From NCBI RefSeq assembly GCF_024363255.1, contig NZ_AP026070.1, positions 930,001-994,000 on the forward strand: 64,000 nucleotides of DNA, given 5' to 3'. The stretch's first letter is position 1. Every line of letters begins with the position of its first letter. The position numbers were made by a program, and so were the translations under genes. Shown piece after piece: positions 60,240 to 64,000 of this stretch. The notes beneath the pieces were generated by a model that was given only the letters and a program-made list of their open reading frames with translations, searched no databases and was not told the origin of the DNA. The stretch comes from Shewanella sp. NFH-SH190041. Its GTDB lineage: Bacteria; Pseudomonadota; Gammaproteobacteria; Enterobacterales; Shewanellaceae.

Positions 60240-62339
60240 GTGAATCCAATTGTAAAGAGTTTTGAGTATGGTCAGCATACTGTCACCCTGGAAACAGGCG
60301 TAATTGCACGTCAAGCCGATGCTGCTGTTCTGGCTAGCATGGGCGATACCACTGTACTGGTTACTGTGGTTGGTAAAAAAGAAGCCGATCCAGGCCGTGA
60401 CTTCTTCCCTCTGACTGTAAACTATCAGGAAAAAACTTACGCAGCTGGTAAGATCCCTGGTGGTTTCTTTAAGCGTGAAGGCCGTCCATCTGAAGACGAA
60501 ACCCTGATTGCCCGTCTGATCGACCGTCCAATCCGTCCACTGTTCCCTGACGGCTTCACTAACGAAGTTCAGGTTATCATTACAGTGGTCTCAGTAGACC
60601 CTCAGATTGAGCCGGACATTGTTTCTATGATCGGTACCTCTGCTGCACTGGCGATTTCAGGTATTCCATTTAATGGCCCACTGGGCGCTGCCCGCGTTGG
60701 TTATATTAATGGTGAATATGCCCTGAACCCAAGTGTTAGCGAGCTGGTTGGCAGTGAGCTGAATCTGGTGGTTGCTGGTACTCAAGCTGCTGTTCTGATG
60801 GTGGAATCTGAAGCCAAAGCACTGCCAGAAGAAGTGATGCTGGGAGCAGTGGTATATGGCCATGAGCAGCAACAGGTTGTGGTTAATGCTATCAACGAGT
60901 TTGCCGCAGAAGCCGGTAAGCCACGTTGGAACTGGACTGCTCCTGAAAAGAACCAGACACTGGTTGAACAGATCAAGGAACTGGCTGAAGCTGGCATGAC
61001 CGCAGCTTACCAGATCACCGCCAAGATGGAACGTCACGACGCAGTTAGCGACGTGAAAAAAGCTACTATCGAAAAACTGCTGGAAAGTAACCCAGAGCTG
61101 GATGTACGTGAAGCTTCTGATCTGCTGGGCAGCCTGGAAAAACAAGTTGTACGTAGCCGAATCATCGCTGGTATGCCACGTATCGATGGTCGTGAACCTG
61201 ATATGGTGCGTGCGCTGAGTGTTATGGCTGGTGTACTGCCACGTACCCACGGTAGTGCGCTGTTTACCCGTGGTGAAACTCAGGCTCTGGTAACTTGTAC
61301 TCTGGGTACTGAGCGTGATGCGCAGAAGATCGACTCTATCATGGGCGAGCGCACTAACCGCTTTATGCTGCACTATAACTTCCCACCATACTCTGTGGGT
61401 GAAACCGGTATGGTTGGCTCGCCTAAGCGCCGCGAAATCGGTCACGGTAAGCTAGCATGGCGTGGTATTCATGCGGTAATGCCATCTGCTGAAGAATTCC
61501 CATATTCTATCCGTGTAGTGTCTGAAATCACTGAATCTAACGGTTCTTCTTCTATGGCGTCTGTATGCGGTACTTCTCTGGCGCTGATGGATGCTGGTGT
61601 GCCTATCAAGACTTCTGTAGCAGGTATTGCTATGGGTCTGGTGAAAGAAGGCGATAACTTTGTGGTACTGTCTGACATTCTGGGTGATGAAGATCACCTG
61701 GGTGATATGGACTTTAAAGTTGCCGGTACCCGTGATGGTGTGACTGCACTGCAGATGGACATCAAGATCGAAGGTATCACCAAAGAGATCATGGAAATCG
61801 CACTGCAGCAAGCATACGGTGCCCGTGTACATATTTTGAATGTGATGGATCAAGCGATTGAAGCGCCACGTGATGAAATCTCTGATCACGCACCACGTAT
61901 TACTACTATCAAGATCAACCCTGAGAAGATCCGTGATGTGATTGGTAAGGGCGGTGCAACGATTCGAGCGCTGACTGAAGAAACCGGCACCACCATTGAG
62001 TTGGAAGATGATGGTACTGTGAAGATTGCTTCTACCAACGGCGAAGCGACTAAAGAAGCTATCCGTCGTATCGAAGAAATCACCTCTGAAGTTGAAGTGG
62101 GTCGCATCTACAAGGGTAAGGTTATCCGTATCGTAGATTTCGGTGCTTTCGTGAACATCCTGCCAGGTAAAGACGGTCTGGTTCACATCTCTCAGATTTC
62201 TGAAGAGCGTGTGGCTAATGTATCTGACCACCTGCAACTGAACCAGGAAGTGGACGTTAAAGTGATGGAAGTGGACCGTCAAGGTCGCGTTCGTCTGTCC
62301 ATCAAAGAAGCTAAGGCGAAAGAGCCTGCTGCTGAATAA
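60240..62339 (+). CDS. pnp: Polyribonucleotide nucleotidyltransferase (PNPase)
   Basis: PNPase degrades RNA 3' to 5' with phosphate and is part of the degradosome. I take the GTG at 60240, with AAGGA nine bases upstream, giving [20 protein letters not shown] and 699 residues; the ATG at 60231 has the ribosome site immediately against it. Two RNase PH domains (about 1-210 and 310-545, with [17 protein letters not shown] and [18 protein letters not shown]) flank a helical part. KH ([20 protein letters not shown]) and S1 ([17 protein letters not shown]) domains follow. Codon use is strongly biased. Confidence 0.98.
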   Translation: MNPIVKSFEYGQHTVTLETGVIARQADAAVLASMGDTTVLVTVVGKKEADPGRDFFPLTVNYQEKTYAAGKIPGGFFKREGRPSEDETLIARLIDRPIRPLFPDGFTNEVQVIITVVSVDPQIEPDIVSMIGTSAALAISGIPFNGPLGAARVGYINGEYALNPSVSELVGSELNLVVAGTQAAVLMVESEAKALPEEVMLGAVVYGHEQQQVVVNAINEFAAEAGKPRWNWTAPEKNQTLVEQIKELAEAGMTAAYQITAKMERHDAVSDVKKATIEKLLESNPELDVREASDLLGSLEKQVVRSRIIAGMPRIDGREPDMVRALSVMAGVLPRTHGSALFTRGETQALVTCTLGTERDAQKIDSIMGERTNRFMLHYNFPPYSVGETGMVGSPKRREIGHGKLAWRGIHAVMPSAEEFPYSIRVVSEITESNGSSSMASVCGTSLALMDAGVPIKTSVAGIAMGLVKEGDNFVVLSDILGDEDHLGDMDFKVAGTRDGVTALQMDIKIEGITKEIMEIALQQAYGARVHILNVMDQAIEAPRDEISDHAPRITTIKINPEKIRDVIGKGGATIRALTEETGTTIELEDDGTVKIASTNGEATKEAIRRIEEITSEVEVGRIYKGKVIRIVDFGAFVNILPGKDGLVHISQISEERVANVSDHLQLNQEVDVKVMEVDRQGRVRLSIKEAKAKEPAAE

Positions 62340-62355
62340 TCCGGCTTAATCCGGT

Positions 62356-62385
62356 AAAAAGGAGACCCCATGGGTCTCCTTTTTT
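62356..62385 (+). terminator. Intrinsic terminator of pnp
   Basis: AAAAAGGAGACCC and GGGTCTCCTTTTT around CAT, followed by T. Confidence 0.95.
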
Positions 62386-62562
62386 GTTTTTTACGGCTCT
62401 GAATGCTGATTTTAAAGATGATTTTGCATTAACTGCTGATGGCACACTAGTTAGGGGGTTGCTATCATGATGGCTGTAACCGCAACAGCCTGAATATTGC
62501 AAACAGGCAAACAGATGTCCGGCGGAATATCTCCCGGCCGGCACCCATTCAAGGTGAACAGG

Positions 62563-63474
62563 ATGAAGGTAAAGTTTCCCACCCTGCTGCCAGCATTGAT
62601 GCTGGGTATGAGTGTATTAATAACCGGCTGTGCCAGCTCTCCAGAGCGGGCTGATATGCAGGGCAAGCTGGTTGTGACGCCAGTGGGACCTGAGTATAAA
62701 AATGAAGTGACGCTGGCCAAGCTCAATGAAATTCTTGGGGCAATGGAACTGACTAAGGATCAGCGGGCTCGATTCCTATATGAACGCGGCGTCGTATATG
62801 ATGCTTTAGGGTTGCGATTATTGGCTCGAATTGATTTCCATCAAGCATTGAAAATTAATCCAAGACTGGCTGATGTTTATAACTTCATTGGTATTTATTA
62901 CACCCAGGAAGGTGAATTTGAAAATGCCTATGAAGCGTTTGATGGCGTATTAGAATTGGCGCCTGATTATGATTACGCTTATCTGAATCGGGGAATTGCA
63001 CTTTATTACGGGCAGCGAGATAAATTAGCACTAGCCGATTTGCGCAAATTTTACAGTTTGGATCCGAGTGATGGTTACCGGGCATTGTGGCTGTATCTGG
63101 CTGATGTGAAAGTGCATCCACAAACGGCATTGCAGACGTTGGCACAAAATAGTGAGCATCTAACAGCAGGGCAATGGCCTACTGAACTGGTTGATTTCTA
63201 TTTGGGTCGGATCAGTAAAACCCAGTTGTTTGATGCTGCTAAAGTGGGTGTGCAATCAGAAGAAGCCTATGCCCAGCGTTTATGTGAGGCATATTTTTAT
63301 CTGGCGAAGTGGGAAATGGCTCGCGGGCATGATCAGCAGGCGGCCAACTATCTCAGACTGGCATTGGCCACCAATATTTATGACTTTGTTGAGCACAGAT
63401 ATGCTCAGCTTGAGTTGCAAAAATTGGCTGAAAAGCAACAGGATGCTGAAAAATCAGCTGCGGCTAGTCATTAA
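62563..63474 (+). CDS. nlpI: Lipoprotein NlpI, TPR adaptor
   Basis: NlpI is an outer-membrane-anchored TPR protein that, in E. coli, works with peptidase Prc to control peptidoglycan endopeptidases. The ATG at 62563, preceded by AAGGTGAACAGG, gives 303 residues with a lipoprotein signal ending LITGC (Cys about 23). TPR-type helices follow (FLYERGVVYDALGLRLLARI, then ADVYNFIGIYYTQEGEF and YAYLNRGIALYYG). An open frame further upstream is unneeded. It follows pnp as in E. coli. Confidence 0.96.
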   Translation: MKVKFPTLLPALMLGMSVLITGCASSPERADMQGKLVVTPVGPEYKNEVTLAKLNEILGAMELTKDQRARFLYERGVVYDALGLRLLARIDFHQALKINPRLADVYNFIGIYYTQEGEFENAYEAFDGVLELAPDYDYAYLNRGIALYYGQRDKLALADLRKFYSLDPSDGYRALWLYLADVKVHPQTALQTLAQNSEHLTAGQWPTELVDFYLGRISKTQLFDAAKVGVQSEEAYAQRLCEAYFYLAKWEMARGHDQQAANYLRLALATNIYDFVEHRYAQLELQKLAEKQQDAEKSAAASH

Positions 63475-63629
63475 TGATGTCCGGGCGTTGTAAAATTTGC
63501 TTAGTGCCAATCTGGGTGAATGACAGTGGTAATGGACTGTCGTAGCTGCAATGCTGTGTTAGGTATACAAGTGTTTGATGACAGAAATCTGATAGCCCAA
63601 TAGCACCTAGATTGAGCGGATAATGAACA

Positions 63630-63657
63630 GGGTGGCAGCGATGCTACCCGGTTTTTT
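63630..63657 (+). terminator. Possible terminator downstream of nlpI
   Basis: GGGT and ACCC enclose AGC/GCT with a three-base bulge, followed by GGTTTTTT. It overlaps the stop codon of the convergent TPR gene. Confidence 0.6.
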
Positions 63658-64000
63658 ATTGCTTGGAGACTGAAGGTGACTTGTCAGTGGTGGTTTGCTG
63701 TAACTGTTGTTGCAGTTTTTTTAACTGGGGAGTGCTAATTGTCCGAGGGGGCAAATTGTTAAGGTAATTCAGCGCCTGTTGGGCTTTGCCACTGCGCTGC
63801 AATGTCATCAGGTATACCAAGAGATATTGTGGTTGCTGTTTTGACAGTATGACAGCTTGTAATAACGCCTGTTCGGCCGTTTTCCAGTTCTGGTGGCGTA
63901 CTGCCTGTAGTCCCGTGGCATAGTGCAGCGCGGCAGATTCAGGGTTGTGCTTTAACCCTTGGTGGAGGGTTTGGGCCGATAGTGCCAACTGTTCCTGATG
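63656..64000 (-). CDS. TPR-repeat protein, 5' part outside the window
   Basis: The minus-strand frame is open to the last base of the window, so only the C-terminal part (about 114 residues) is seen. It shows tetratricopeptide-like helices: LHYATGLQAVRHQNWKTAEQ, then LLVYLMTLQRSGKAQQALNYL, and a Gln-rich C-terminus. Function is unknown. It might be part of a pilus or secretion accessory protein, which I cannot test here. Confidence 0.7.
   Translation of the reverse strand, partial: HQEQLALSAQTLHQGLKHNPESAALHYATGLQAVRHQNWKTAEQALLQAVILSKQQPQYLLVYLMTLQRSGKAQQALNYLNNLPPRTISTPQLKKLQQQLQQTTTDKSPSVSKQ

Overview
The window is a 64 kb chromosomal segment of a gammaproteobacterium, most likely a Shewanella. 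The evidence is the protein sequences, which resemble Escherichia coli and Vibrio homologues but are not identical, and the gene order: luxS, nqrABCDEF-apbE-nqrM, two bacterioferritins, dinB, pepD, proBA, dnaKJ, fklB-dapB-carAB, greA-yhbY-rlmE-ftsH-folP-glmM-tpiA-secG, then tRNA-Leu/tRNA-fMet, rimP-nusA-infB-rbfA-truB-rpsO-pnp and nlpI. This matches the Shewanella order as I remember it; I ran no search. I see no prophage, CRISPR array, rRNA operon or complete insertion sequence.

Layout. 1-2.9 kb: end of a TRAP transporter (large permease, then a TakP-like receptor lipoprotein) and luxS. 3.4-10.7 kb: complete Na+-translocating NADH:quinone reductase operon with its flavin-inserting (ApbE) and maturation (NqrM) factors. 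10.8-17.6 kb: a GGDEF protein, a complementary bacterioferritin pair, DNA polymerase IV, a small membrane protein, a GNAT gene broken by one stop codon, and pepD. 17.9-18.5 kb: a promoter-to-terminator transcription unit that is strongly structured and holds only a 30-codon ORF; this is the most unusual element here. 18.9-22.9 kb: purine permease and proBA. 23.1-27.5 kb: accessory genes (YbaK, a Cys-rich secreted coiled-coil protein, a UhpC-like transporter, DUF3144, EamA). 27.6-38.3 kb: dnaKJ, a periplasmic M48 peptidase, fklB, dapB, carAB. 38.3-45.1 kb: a second accessory block (hairpin repeat, SUKH protein, LysE exporter, nucleoside hydrolase, phosphoketolase, frameshifted EamA gene). 45.6-63.5 kb: conserved housekeeping genes for transcription elongation, ribosome assembly, proteolysis, folate, cell-wall precursor and translation, ending in nlpI and a cut TPR gene.

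How it fits together. The 3' third is the classic metY-rimP-nusA-infB-rbfA-truB-rpsO-pnp superoperon. It is preceded by a greA-to-secG block for RNA polymerase rescue, 23S/50S maturation, membrane proteolysis and UDP-GlcNAc supply. The nqr block gives a sodium-motive respiratory entry point with its own cofactor-loading enzymes. Accessory genes sit in gaps between these blocks. Those gaps also hold three copies of a dispersed repeat, several short tandem duplications and long intercistronic hairpins, and two of the genes in them are visibly decayed.
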